The translations under genes were made by a program, and so were the position numbers. The notes beneath the pieces were generated by a model. That model did not search any database and was not told where the DNA came from. It was given only the letters and a program-made list of their open reading frames with translations. From a virus: 50,590 bases of DNA. Shown one piece after another: positions 1 through 7,769 of the stretch. Numbering within the stretch: the first letter of the stretch is position 1; each line of letters opens with the position of its first letter. The stretch lies in the IMG/VR virus record IMGVR_UViG_3300050821_002964, positions 1-50,590 of that record. One strand, given 5' to 3'.

Positions 1-88
1 GAACGGGATAGTCATCGCTGTCACGACAACCCCGACGGGCAGCACCGCGCCCAGCAGCTCTGTCCCAGTCACTCTGACCACCAACTGA
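1..88 (+). CDS. 3' end of exported small protein (partial)
   Basis: The first 88 bases read as the last 28 or so codons and the stop of a gene cut by the window edge. They are identical to the end of the complete 130-residue exported protein at 49989-50381. If the contig is circular this is the same gene seen twice. The stop is followed one base later by the ATG of the fibre gene at 90, as at the other end. Confidence 0.75.
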   Translation, partial: NGIVIAVTTTPTGSTAPSSSVPVTLTTN

Positions 89-297
89 CATGAAACGCAT
101 CCTCGTCCTTCTCGCACTCACGCCTTCACTTCTGTTTGGTGGAGCAACGATCGGCAGCACCGGATCGGGCGGCGGATTCACGGCTGGCGGCGACCTGACC
201 GGCACGTCCACCAGCCAGACCGTGGCAAAGATCAACGGCAACGTGGTGACCGGGCCGGCCACGCAAGCCCAACAGATCGCAGGTACGTCGAATACCG
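1..297. repeat. Left copy of the imperfect terminal repeat
   Basis: These 297 bases recur at the other end of the window (50294-50590). The first 97 or so bases, covering the end of one gene and the start of the next, are identical. After that I count about 13 substitutions. Only four in the signal peptide region change the protein; the rest are synonymous. This fits a circular or circularly permuted genome assembled from a mixed population. A tandem paralogue is the alternative. Confidence 0.85.
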
Positions 298-1037
298 TTT
301 TCTCAACACCACTTTCTGTCGCATCCGCCGCATCACTCATCGGCCCGTCGCTCTCGTACACGGTCGGTACCCCCGGCACGCTTGATGCAATCCAAGACAT
401 CCGTACTACGGCGAGCCCGACGTGGGCCGGGGTTAACAGCGGGTCTATCACCCTTTCCGGCACCGGGGCGAACGTCGTTGTTCTAAATGGGAACGCCCCC
501 GGTATAACTTCCAACACGAGCGGAAATTCCATCACGTTCGACGACGGGGTCGGAAACATGACTATTTCCGCCACCGGTAATTTGAATTTATCTGGCGGCG
601 ATGTATTGGATGGAGGCAGCGGTGGGTCTTTTGGGACTCCAGGCGACCGCTGGTCGCAAGGGTTCTTCTCGTCCCTGTCGGTCACTGGCACAACGATTAG
701 CTCAGCCGGTATCGGCTATGCGACCGGATCGGGCGGGACGATCACGCAGGGCACGAGCCGAACTACCGGCGTCACCCTCAATAAGGCCAGCGGCGCGATC
801 ACCCTGTTCACGGCGACGGGTTCCGTCACGGCCACGACATTCACGGTAACGGATAGCCTTGTCGCCGTCGGTGATACCATAATTTTTTCCGTCACTGGCG
901 CGACCAACGTCTATGAAGTTTTTCCAGCCACCAACGTTACCGCAGGCACATTCAATATAACCTTTGAGACCACCGGCGGCGTCTCCTCCGATACCCCCGT
1001 CTTCCACTTCACGGTTATCAAGGGCTCATCCAATTGA
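90..1037 (+). CDS. Exported tail-fibre-like protein
   Basis: This 315-residue protein begins with a Sec-type signal peptide (MKR, then a hydrophobic run to about residue 17, LLALTPSLLFG). The body is rich in Gly, Ser, Thr and Asn and low in charge, as in beta-structured phage fibres. The C-terminal 100 or so residues start at GYATGSGGTITQGTSRTTG and end HFTVIKG, a layout I recognise from C-terminal domains of phage fibre or tail-tip proteins. It lies between an exported small protein and a lipoprotein protease-like gene. A signal peptide on a fibre-like protein is odd, because virion parts are normally assembled in the cytoplasm. It could be a virion fibre with a misleading hydrophobic start, or a true exported protein. 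Its stop overlaps the next ATG by one base (TGATG). Confidence 0.7.
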   Translation: MKRILVLLALTPSLLFGGATIGSTGSGGGFTAGGDLTGTSTSQTVAKINGNVVTGPATQAQQIAGTSNTVFSTPLSVASAASLIGPSLSYTVGTPGTLDAIQDIRTTASPTWAGVNSGSITLSGTGANVVVLNGNAPGITSNTSGNSITFDDGVGNMTISATGNLNLSGGDVLDGGSGGSFGTPGDRWSQGFFSSLSVTGTTISSAGIGYATGSGGTITQGTSRTTGVTLNKASGAITLFTATGSVTATTFTVTDSLVAVGDTIIFSVTGATNVYEVFPATNVTAGTFNITFETTGGVSSDTPVFHFTVIKGSSN

Positions 1038-2326
1038 TGAAATTCATCGCCTTACTCCTCCTTCCGCTGACTGCGTGCGCTCAAGGCGTAATGCTACAAT
1101 CTGGAGGATCGGTATTCACCGTTTACCCGCCGTGGGTTCCCTACACGATAAATTCGCCTACGGAATATCTTAGGCAGACCAGTTCAGGCGGCACGACGCA
1201 GATTACTGTGAATGACGCCGTGCTGAACCACTCGACGACTTCGACACAGGTATCAGACTGGCAATGCGGACTCTCTCTGCCGCTCACTGTCGCCGGCCAA
1301 GCGTGGTCGTCCAGTGACGTGACCAAGGCGACAGTCAACGTTCAAGGCTACGTCACCTGGGTTGCGAATGGTTCGGTCAACATCTCGCTCGCGTTCGGGC
1401 CGTATGCCGTGAGCCAGCCGATCACGCTTTCGACGACTGGTGGCACGTCGAGCAACACCTTTAACTCCTGGGTTTCTGGCTCCCTCGGAGCCAACGCCTC
1501 ATCCCAAATTGAGACCGCGATCACTGGCATTACGACCTATGCGGGAATCCAGATTTACTCCACTCAGAACTATGGGTCGCTCACTTTCGTTCGCAATACC
1601 TCGTGCTGGGCCTATGGTCTGACCGGGATGCCGTCTATCGCCGTCGGGTATAGTACGGGAAGCGGTGCGGGTACCGGGATTGGCTACACCGCCATCGCGC
1701 CGGACGTGGTTATGAGCTGCTGGCACGCATCTTCCGGCAACGATGCAAATACGACGCTCTATTTCGTGGACGCCAGCAACAACCTCGTGACCACGAAGAT
1801 CACTCCGGGGACGGAAGTAGAAGTCGGGTCAAGCGATATAAGGCTGATGAAGGTCAGCCCGGTGCTACCCTCTAGCATCGCCCCGATGAAGTTTGCCCCT
1901 GCCACGCTCACCTCGTCCTACCTCCCCGGATATACCTGGGGAGTGCCGCTGTTCTGCGTCACTGGCGGCATGGTCGCCGTCCCCGTCTCGTGGAATAACA
2001 CCACTCTATCCGGCGGCAACTACTACGCCTACTTTAGCCCGCTGCGGGACACCGGAGGGAACAACGTCTGGCAGATTCTGAGCAACAACAATTTAAACTA
2101 TGGCGCTCCCCCGAACAACGGGTTCATCCCTGGCGACTCAGGACATGTCGTGGCGGCAGACATCAACGGCGAGCTAACGGTGGTCATGACTGGACTCTTT
2201 TCCCCATTCAATGCCCCCGCAGGGTATGCAACGATCACCGCCATCAATGCCGCCATGGCCGCATCACCGATAAGCAGCGCACACTCCGTCACTGTCAAAG
2301 ACCTCAGCGCGTTCCCAACCTACTGA
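1037..2326 (+). CDS. Lipoprotein with trypsin-like serine protease fold
   Basis: About 429 residues. ATG 1037 is chosen over TTG 1034 because it forms the TGATG junction with the preceding stop. The N-terminus is a signal peptide ending in a lipobox-like LTAC at residues 11-14. The second half shows the spacing of a chymotrypsin-family triad: His230 in SCWHASS, Asp267 in SSDIRLMKV and Ser368 in PGDSGH, the last followed by a hydrophobic strand. The region from 20 to 200 is Ser/Thr-rich with no recognised domain. The expected role is a membrane-anchored or periplasmic protease, or a degenerate protease fold used for binding. It sits among exported fibre-like genes upstream of the lysis-type genes. 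The triad is read by eye; the lipoprotein call is moderately sure. Confidence 0.65.
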   Translation: MKFIALLLLPLTACAQGVMLQSGGSVFTVYPPWVPYTINSPTEYLRQTSSGGTTQITVNDAVLNHSTTSTQVSDWQCGLSLPLTVAGQAWSSSDVTKATVNVQGYVTWVANGSVNISLAFGPYAVSQPITLSTTGGTSSNTFNSWVSGSLGANASSQIETAITGITTYAGIQIYSTQNYGSLTFVRNTSCWAYGLTGMPSIAVGYSTGSGAGTGIGYTAIAPDVVMSCWHASSGNDANTTLYFVDASNNLVTTKITPGTEVEVGSSDIRLMKVSPVLPSSIAPMKFAPATLTSSYLPGYTWGVPLFCVTGGMVAVPVSWNNTTLSGGNYYAYFSPLRDTGGNNVWQILSNNNLNYGAPPNNGFIPGDSGHVVAADINGELTVVMTGLFSPFNAPAGYATITAINAAMAASPISSAHSVTVKDLSAFPTY

Positions 2327-2335
2327 CCCCTTCTC

Positions 2336-2680
2336 ATGGCCAATTACCGCATCTCCCAAATCCCCAACACCCGCACTTACTTCAAGACCGCGGATGTGCT
2401 GGAGTTGGACAACCCTTCGATCTCACCGTCTTCAGATCAACAAGGCCAGATCAGTGCAGGAGCGTTGCCCACGGTCAACCTTGCGGTGACCGGGCTCACT
2501 GGAGGGGGTACTAATCTCGACAACATACCCACGGTGAACCGGATCAACCCTTCGATACTCGGCATCGTCGTAAACGGCCGCCTGTCTTGGTGGGTGCTTC
2601 AAACCTCGTCAGCCACTCCCGGACCGGGCGTGGTGCAACCTATCGACAACTCAGCTCTGCGCTGGATACAAGTCCTATGA
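2336..2680 (+). CDS. Phage protein of unknown function, 114 aa
   Basis: A 114-residue protein without a signal peptide, starting MANYRISQIPNTRTYFK. It is hydrophilic at the start and ends in a short aromatic strand (RLSWWVL, then ALRWIQVL) that resembles the small caps of fibre-associated proteins. It follows the protease-like gene after 9 bases, and its stop overlaps the ATG of the next gene (ATGA). The position inside a run of fibre-like genes suggests an adhesion or virion-associated protein, but no family is recognised. Confidence 0.6.
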   Translation: MANYRISQIPNTRTYFKTADVLELDNPSISPSSDQQGQISAGALPTVNLAVTGLTGGGTNLDNIPTVNRINPSILGIVVNGRLSWWVLQTSSATPGPGVVQPIDNSALRWIQVL

Positions 2681-3339
2681 AAAAGCTACTCCTCCTTCTC
2701 CTCATCCCGCTTCTCGCGCACGCACAAGCCGGGGTCACTGCTGTTACCGCAGTCACTTCGACAGGGGTACTCAACACCCCCTCGAATTTTTGGACTGCGA
2801 ACTCCGCAGCAATCAGCTCCGCGATTGGGGGCACTGGCAACGTCACCACCGCTGGCTCCGCGGTGAGCGGGCAGACCGCACAATTCAACGGCTCCACCTC
2901 GATTACGGGGGTCAACAACACCGGCACCGGAAACTACGTCCTCGCCACTTCCCCCACTATCACGACCCCTACATTAAGCGGCCACGTCGCTGTGTCGGGG
3001 GGTGGTTCTCCAACGGTTGCACTAGGGCCGGTCTCATCAGGCAGCGCAAGCATATCTATCACAGGTACGGACTCAGCATTCGTAGTAACGATAGTGACAG
3101 GATCAACCCCACCCATATTCAATACGGACGTTTGGTTCACGGTTACATTCGCAACCGCCTTCACTTCCACTCCACGTTCATGGGAAGTATGCGGTTCCAC
3201 CAATGCAGCAGCCTCAACTATAGGAACCGGGGTAGGACTGTGGAGTTCTACAACGGCCACTACTTATGTTATGCATGTGGCTCCGGGGGGCTTGGGGGGT
3301 GGACAAACCCTAATCTTCAAAGGGTTCTGCCTACAATGA
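2677..3339 (+). CDS. Exported fibre-like protein, 220 aa
   Basis: The start at 2677 gives an ATGA overlap with the gene before and a textbook Sec signal peptide: MKK, six leucines, then LLAHAQA with an A-x-A cleavage site near residue 16. The mature part is a repetitive Gly/Ser/Thr sequence (TAVTAVTSTGVLNTP, TGNYVLATSPTITTPTLSG) typical of phage tail-fibre shafts. A C-terminal beta-rich head of about 100 residues follows, with two Cys residues. It is the third exported fibre-like protein in this run. Stop and next start overlap as ATGA. Confidence 0.65.
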   Translation: MKKLLLLLLIPLLAHAQAGVTAVTAVTSTGVLNTPSNFWTANSAAISSAIGGTGNVTTAGSAVSGQTAQFNGSTSITGVNNTGTGNYVLATSPTITTPTLSGHVAVSGGGSPTVALGPVSSGSASISITGTDSAFVVTIVTGSTPPIFNTDVWFTVTFATAFTSTPRSWEVCGSTNAAASTIGTGVGLWSSTTATTYVMHVAPGGLGGGQTLIFKGFCLQ

Positions 3340-3569
3340 GCATCAAGACTTACGCCCTCCACTACCTCACTGGCCTCGGCACGTCCTGCTGGAACGCCGG
3401 CATCGCCGCGCTCTACGCCACCTTTGGGCAGGCAATCGGAGCTGGCATGGCCAGAGACATTCCGCTCCCCACCATGCATGAGATCGACGCTATTTTCGTC
3501 GGCGCTGTCGCGCTGGAAGCTCTTGCCTATTTCAAGCAGAACCCTTTGCCTATCCCCACAAAACTATGA
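3336..3569 (+). CDS. Small hydrophobic protein, holin candidate
   Basis: A 77-residue protein starting MSIKTYALHYLTGLGTSCWN at the ATG that overlaps the preceding stop. Two moderately hydrophobic stretches (about residues 18-38 and 51-65) are separated by a charged loop (ARDIPLPTMHEID). That would suit a small membrane protein. Its place before a lipoprotein, a lipase-like hydrolase and a TM-anchored coiled coil makes a holin or other lysis-cassette role plausible. Neither hydrophobic stretch is a perfect transmembrane helix, so this is inference from size and context. The stop overlaps the next start. Confidence 0.55.
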   Translation: MSIKTYALHYLTGLGTSCWNAGIAALYATFGQAIGAGMARDIPLPTMHEIDAIFVGAVALEALAYFKQNPLPIPTKL

Positions 3570-4009
3570 AAACCGTCCTCCGCTCCCTCTTCGTCGCGCT
3601 TCTGTTCTCAGGCTGCACGACTGCTCAGATTCAGGCCACCGCAGATGCCGATCTCGTCGCCAATGCCGCCGAGCTTGGCGCGGGCTACTCGATCCAGCAC
3701 AAGATCGCCACCGTTGCACAGCTTCAGCAGCTCGCCAATGACCTTCCTGGCGTGGCCTCTGGTGTGGCGTTGACGCCCTCGGACAACACGATCTTGGCCG
3801 GCATCATCGCCAACCTGTCGAACACGAAGGCTGACCTTACCGGGGTGGCTGCGCTTGACGCGCTCAACGGTGACATCGCCAAGGTCAATGCCGGTGGCAA
3901 CCCCACGCTGTTGACTGGCGCTGAGTGGAGTCAGCTCAAAGACGCTGCTGCCGGCATCAACGCCGCTATCGCCGTCGCGCAGGCCAACCCGTCGCTGGTG
4001 CCGCAGTAA
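3566..4009 (+). CDS. Small lipoprotein of the lysis cassette
   Basis: 147 residues with a lipoprotein signal peptide: MKTVLRSLFVALLFSGCTTA, with Cys17 as the predicted lipidated residue. The mature part is Ala-rich, helical in character and lacks further Cys. Outer spanins are lipoproteins in the same genomic place, but they are usually shorter and Pro-rich, so a spanin role is only a possibility. Overlaps of 4 bases with the gene before (ATGA) and 1 base with the gene after (TAATG) mark it as part of the translationally coupled run. Confidence 0.65.
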   Translation: MKTVLRSLFVALLFSGCTTAQIQATADADLVANAAELGAGYSIQHKIATVAQLQQLANDLPGVASGVALTPSDNTILAGIIANLSNTKADLTGVAALDALNGDIAKVNAGGNPTLLTGAEWSQLKDAAAGINAAIAVAQANPSLVPQ

Positions 4010-4632
4010 TGCCATCCTTCGACCCACGCGCCTACTTCCCGGCGCAGGAGGCGGCTTATGCCCTTCCTGCCTCGGGCACGGCGTCGGGACTGGTCGATAC
4101 CCTCTTTGGCAACGACATCGACGGGCCTATGCCCTACGGTGCATTGCTGGATCAGCATGACCTCGGATTAACTCTTGGCATAGCAGGGACGAGAGACACC
4201 GAGGAATGGGTGTTAGATTTCGACTTCTTCTCCATCGACACGCCGCTCGGGGCTATGGCGCGTGGCATCTGGGCTACCGCCGGCACTTGGCGCTGGCTAT
4301 CTGGTAAGCCCCTAAATTCCTACCCGATCAAGCGCATCGTGTGCCACAGCCGAGGAGGGCCGCTCGGCATCACATTATCGGCTATGCTTGGCGTCCCCGT
4401 AATCTGTTTCGCCTGCCCGAAGCTCGTCAGCCAGGCCGTGCTCGACAAGGCGCAGATCGCCGCGGCCTATTGGGTTGATGGCGACATTGTGCCGCTCGCC
4501 GCTCCGATGTATCCCGACATCCCGCAGACGATCCGGCTTTCGGCTCCTTCCTCAGTGCCATTGTTGAGCATCCGCGATCACCATATTTTCAGCACCTACG
4601 AGGCCGCGATCAACGAAGGGTTCGCCGCATGA
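4009..4632 (+). CDS. Class 3 lipase-like alpha/beta hydrolase
   Basis: 207 residues from the ATG overlapping the preceding TAA. The nucleophile elbow reads CHSRGG with Ser114, close to the GHSLGG of class 3 (fungal-type) lipases. It is followed by VDGDIVPL with Asp159, which matches the D-x-V-P acid motif of that family, and DHHIFSTY with His191 or His192. The elbow has Cys for the first Gly. There is no signal peptide, so export would depend on the holin-like protein. In the lysis cassette it could attack membrane or envelope lipid, in the way LysB does in mycobacteriophages, although the sequence is not LysB-like. No peptidoglycan hydrolase was recognised anywhere in the window. Confidence 0.7.
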   Translation: MPSFDPRAYFPAQEAAYALPASGTASGLVDTLFGNDIDGPMPYGALLDQHDLGLTLGIAGTRDTEEWVLDFDFFSIDTPLGAMARGIWATAGTWRWLSGKPLNSYPIKRIVCHSRGGPLGITLSAMLGVPVICFACPKLVSQAVLDKAQIAAAYWVDGDIVPLAAPMYPDIPQTIRLSAPSSVPLLSIRDHHIFSTYEAAINEGFAA

Positions 4633-4979
4633 AGCATTACGCCAATCCATACGACGACGAGTCTCCCTCCGTCCGTTTGAGCAAGCGCGGGGCTATTATC
4701 CCTTACGCCCTGATACCTGTTCTCCTGTTCGGCGGCAGTGCCTACCACTTTCTTGAAGTTGCCCCATCACAGTCAGACCATGATCGGCGTCTCAGTGTTT
4801 TGGAATCCAGTCAGATCGCGCAGGACTCCCAAATCCGAGCTGTCGAATTGGATAATGCCGCGATCAAAGCTCAGCTCGTGGCCATTCAGGATTCCCTTGT
4901 CCGGATCGAAGGGGACGAAAAGGCGGTCGAGAAATATATCTACGCCCAGCCCGACGATTTGCATCCCCGCAACCGCTGA
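4629..4979 (+). CDS. Membrane-anchored coiled-coil protein, spanin-like
   Basis: 116 residues. A polar N-terminus of about 20 residues is followed by one transmembrane segment (IIPYALIPVLLFGGSAYHFL, about 23-42). A long heptad-like helix then runs from about 50 to 105 (SVLESSQIAQDSQIRAVE onward). An N-terminal anchor plus a periplasmic coiled coil is the architecture of inner spanins and of XhlA-type haemolysin-like phage proteins. It overlaps the lipase stop (ATGA) and is the last rightward gene before transcription from the other side meets it. Confidence 0.55.
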   Translation: MKHYANPYDDESPSVRLSKRGAIIPYALIPVLLFGGSAYHFLEVAPSQSDHDRRLSVLESSQIAQDSQIRAVELDNAAIKAQLVAIQDSLVRIEGDEKAVEKYIYAQPDDLHPRNR

Positions 4980-4984
4980 CCCGC

Positions 4985-4999
4985 CGTCAACCCTTGACG
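4985..4999. terminator. Small palindrome at the convergent junction
   Basis: CGTCAA-CCC-TTGACG is a perfect 6-bp inverted repeat with a 3-base loop. It sits where the rightward unit ends (4979) and overlaps the stop of the last leftward gene (4987-4989). It has no T-run, so intrinsic termination would be weak. A regulatory site or chance is possible. Confidence 0.3.
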
Positions 5000-5151
5000 C
5001 GCACCCACGAGGACATGCGCCGGCCGTTGCGGCAGACAATGCGGCCCTTCACGATGCCACTGACGATGTGAACGCCGGGATGCACCCGAGCCGGGTATTT
5101 AGGAGTGCCGTTGACGCACTCGCGGACGAGATCGCCGATGCGGGTGTTCAT
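4987..5151 (-). CDS. Small basic protein, 54 aa
   Basis: A 54-residue reading frame starting MNTRIGDLVRECVNGTPKYP at an ATG that overlaps the preceding stop (ATGA), and ending WVRVKG. It is basic and compact with two Cys. The overlap and the absence of any other gene in the space support it. It is the last gene of the leftward unit and its stop is only 8 bases from the stop of the convergent rightward unit. Function unknown. Confidence 0.5.
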   Translation of the reverse strand: MNTRIGDLVRECVNGTPKYPARVHPGVHIVSGIVKGRIVCRNGRRMSSWVRVKG

Positions 5152-5441
5152 GGCGTCCCCTCCAACTCTTTGATCCGCTCCATCGCCTTGCGCAGCTGCT
5201 CCAGCAGGCGGTGGATCGTGGTGATGGGGCTCTCGCCTTGCTTGTAGAGGGCGCCGAGCGCCTTAATGAGCAGATTGCGTTCGGTGGAAAGGCCGAAGAC
5301 GTGGCGCTGCACTTGGGCAATCTCGTTTTGGTGAACCATTATCATGCCCTCGGGCGCGCGGTGGGACAGCATCCACAGCTCGCGTTCGGCCGGGGACATG
5401 GGTGGGAGCTTGGGAGCCCCGTTGGGTGGTGTGGTGTTCAT
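5148..5441 (-). CDS. Phage protein with helical C-terminus, 97 aa
   Basis: 97 residues, Pro-rich at the start (NTTPPNGAPKLPPMSPAERE) and then mostly helical, with a likely coiled coil near the end (LLEQLRKAMERIKELEG). It overlaps the helicase stop upstream by 4 bases and the small basic gene downstream by 4 bases. Nothing identifies a function. Its place directly behind the helicase suggests a partner or accessory factor of DNA metabolism. Confidence 0.6.
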   Translation of the reverse strand: MNTTPPNGAPKLPPMSPAERELWMLSHRAPEGMIMVHQNEIAQVQRHVFGLSTERNLLIKALGALYKQGESPITTIHRLLEQLRKAMERIKELEGTP

Positions 5442-6775
5442 TGGAAGGTGAGTCCGAGGTTGCGCCAGTTGGTGAGGAGCGCCATCATCGACGCTTGCCC
5501 TTCCCCGCGCTCGCGGAGGGTCTCGATGACCACGTCGTCCATCGTGCCGGTGCAGATGATGCGGTAGATGCGCGTCTCCTCTGTCTGCCCTTTACGCGCG
5601 ACCCTGGCGTTGAACTGGTCGTAGAGTTCGCGCGACCAGGTCGGGGAGAACCATATGACCGTGCGGCCCCCGGCTTGGAGATTGAGTCCGTGCCCCAGGG
5701 AGCGAGGGTCGGCGACGAGATGCGTGATGGCGCCACTGTTCCACGCGTCCTCGATGTCGCCTTTGAACTTGCCGGCATCGACGGCGCCGGAGACAGCGGC
5801 GACGACACGCTCTCGTTCATGTATGAAATTGGTGGCGATGATGGTTCGCTCCCCGACCATGCCACTGAGAAGACGGCGAAGGGCGAGGACTTTGCCAGCG
5901 TGGACCTGGCACACCCCGCGAGTCTCGGAGTACACTGTGCCGCCAGAAATTTGAAGAAGCTTGTTGACAAGTATCGCAGCTTGCGGAGCGACCACGTCTC
6001 CCCCCTCAAGTCGCACGAGCAGCTCACGCTCAAGCTCGCGGTAAACGTCGTGCGCGTCCTTGGGGAGCGCGATCTCGATGTCCTCGACGATGGTGTCCGG
6101 GATGTCGAGGTAGTCAGATGACCGTAGAGTGATCGCCAGGTCGTGGATTTTTTCATAGATATGTTTCTCAGCGTCGGGCTTGGGCTCCCAGTTGTACTCG
6201 TTGTAATCTGTAGGGGTGAAGTAGGTGCGCCTGAACTGGTCAAAAGAAGGCCCGAGCCGCTTGCCGTCGTCGAGGACGCGAACTTGGGCAAACAGTTCGA
6301 GTAGGGAATTCGGTCGTGGAGTGCCCGTAAGACCCCAGCGTCGGTGATCCCGGAATAGAGATCGGAGCGCTTTGATCCGCGTACTTTTCGGATTCTTCGC
6401 ACGCGTAAGCTCATCGAGGACGACGTGGGAGCAGAAGTCGAGGGACTGGAGATTTTGGAGTTGCTCATAGTTGGTCAGGTAAAGGTGCGCTCGGCCCGAG
6501 GGCAGCTGGCCTCGCAGCTGCTCCGTCTTCATCCAAGCGAATTGCCGCCACTTCGCAACCTCGTTCGGCCAGGTCAATCGCGCCACCCGGAGCGGAGCGA
6601 TGACCAGCGCCGCCTTGCAGTCACCGTCCTGGAACGCGCGCGTCAGGGCGTCGAGGGTCGCGGCTGTCTTGCCCAGACCCGGGGATACAAACAGGGCAGC
6701 ACTATCCCGACTCGAAAGGTGGTCGCGCATGACGGCCTGGTAGGGTTCAGACGAGAGACTTTGCAAGGCGCTCAT
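5438..6775 (-). CDS. SNF2-like superfamily 2 helicase/ATPase
   Basis: 445 residues holding both RecA-like domains of an SF2 ATPase. Motif I is SPGLGKT (about 31-37) and motif Ia is LVIAPLRVARLTW. Motif II is DELT (the DEAH-box position, about 119-122), motif III is LTGTPRPNS, and the C-terminal block QFNARVARKGQ matches motif VI of SNF2 proteins. The length fits the compact phage-type SNF2-like helicases, which lack extra chromatin domains. It probably remodels DNA or moves a replication or recombination complex. It overlaps the methyltransferase upstream by 29 bases and the small gene downstream by 4. Confidence 0.88.
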   Translation of the reverse strand: MSALQSLSSEPYQAVMRDHLSSRDSAALFVSPGLGKTAATLDALTRAFQDGDCKAALVIAPLRVARLTWPNEVAKWRQFAWMKTEQLRGQLPSGRAHLYLTNYEQLQNLQSLDFCSHVVLDELTRAKNPKSTRIKALRSLFRDHRRWGLTGTPRPNSLLELFAQVRVLDDGKRLGPSFDQFRRTYFTPTDYNEYNWEPKPDAEKHIYEKIHDLAITLRSSDYLDIPDTIVEDIEIALPKDAHDVYRELERELLVRLEGGDVVAPQAAILVNKLLQISGGTVYSETRGVCQVHAGKVLALRRLLSGMVGERTIIATNFIHERERVVAAVSGAVDAGKFKGDIEDAWNSGAITHLVADPRSLGHGLNLQAGGRTVIWFSPTWSRELYDQFNARVARKGQTEETRIYRIICTGTMDDVVIETLRERGEGQASMMALLTNWRNLGLTFQ

Positions 6776-7769
6776 AGATGAGGCTCCGATATGTGGGGTT
6801 CAACTCGATCAATATCGAGTCCCGGTTGTGATCCGCCGCGACCTCCCCTACTGTCCCGCTGCCAGCAAAGGGGTCGAGAACAACTCCACCAACGGGGCAA
6901 CCAGCGAGAATGCAGGGTTCGACAAGTTTTTTCGGGAAGGTGGCGAAGTGCGCGCCTTTGAACTGCGAGGTAGCGAGGAACCACACGTCCCTTTTGTTGC
7001 GCATGCCTGTACACTGCGACTGTTTCGTCAGGCTATCCCACTTGTCGCGGAACCCCTGGTGGACTCGCTCGTGCCCTCGATGCTTACCTTCATACTGATG
7101 CGCGTCTTTGGATCCTGCCGGGCGAATACCGGCGCGAAGACCCTCGGGGTGACTCTTAAGTTGGGCACTCGCGCGAGCTTTCCTTGCTGCTGTACCCGTA
7201 CCGTTCACATCCCATATAGCGGGCTCTTTAATCGCATCAGCATCATAGTAGTAGCGTGCGGATTTAGTGAAATGGAAAACGTACTCATGGCTGCTGGTGT
7301 AGCGATCTTTCATCGACCCTGGCATACAGTTACGCTTCGCCCAGATAATATCCTCGCGAAGATACCACCCAAAATCCTGGAGGGCGAATGCCACACGCCA
7401 AGGGATACCGAACAGCTGTTTTGCGGCTAGACCCCCGCGCTTCACCCCGCGTACTGAGAGGGAACCTTCATTAGTGAGTTGCTTTTGATGAGGACTGTTA
7501 CCTGAATGGCCCCCTTTTCCACTGCCAGCGTAACTATCTCCGAGATTGAGGTAGAGACTCCCATCTTTGCGGAGGACTCGATGACAGGCTGAAAACACCT
7601 GCTGGAGATTGTCAACATAGTCCTGAAAGGTGTTTTCTTGTCCGAGTTCACGCGGACCCGAGCCGTATTTCCGCAAACCCCAGTAAGGAGGGCTCGTGAC
7701 ACAGAGATGCACGCTCTCAGCAGCGAGCTTGTTCATCTCCTCGACGCAATCTCCAATAATTATACGCAT
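6747..7769 (-). CDS. DNA methyltransferase, N4-cytosine/N6-adenine type
   Basis: 340 residues. The catalytic motif IV TSPPYWGLR is near residue 29 and the SAM-binding motif I DPFAGSGTVGEVA is near residue 300. This order, with catalysis before SAM binding, is that of beta-class amino-methyltransferases. TSPPYW occurs in both N4-cytosine and N6-adenine enzymes, so the modified base is open. The variable middle (about 180-250) is probably the target-recognition region. It overlaps the helicase downstream by 29 bases and abuts the VRR-NUC gene upstream. With two other methyltransferases in the genome it probably protects phage DNA from host restriction. Confidence 0.9.
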   Translation of the reverse strand: MRIIIGDCVEEMNKLAAESVHLCVTSPPYWGLRKYGSGPRELGQENTFQDYVDNLQQVFSACHRVLRKDGSLYLNLGDSYAGSGKGGHSGNSPHQKQLTNEGSLSVRGVKRGGLAAKQLFGIPWRVAFALQDFGWYLREDIIWAKRNCMPGSMKDRYTSSHEYVFHFTKSARYYYDADAIKEPAIWDVNGTGTAARKARASAQLKSHPEGLRAGIRPAGSKDAHQYEGKHRGHERVHQGFRDKWDSLTKQSQCTGMRNKRDVWFLATSQFKGAHFATFPKKLVEPCILAGCPVGGVVLDPFAGSGTVGEVAADHNRDSILIELNPTYRSLIYERLAKSLV

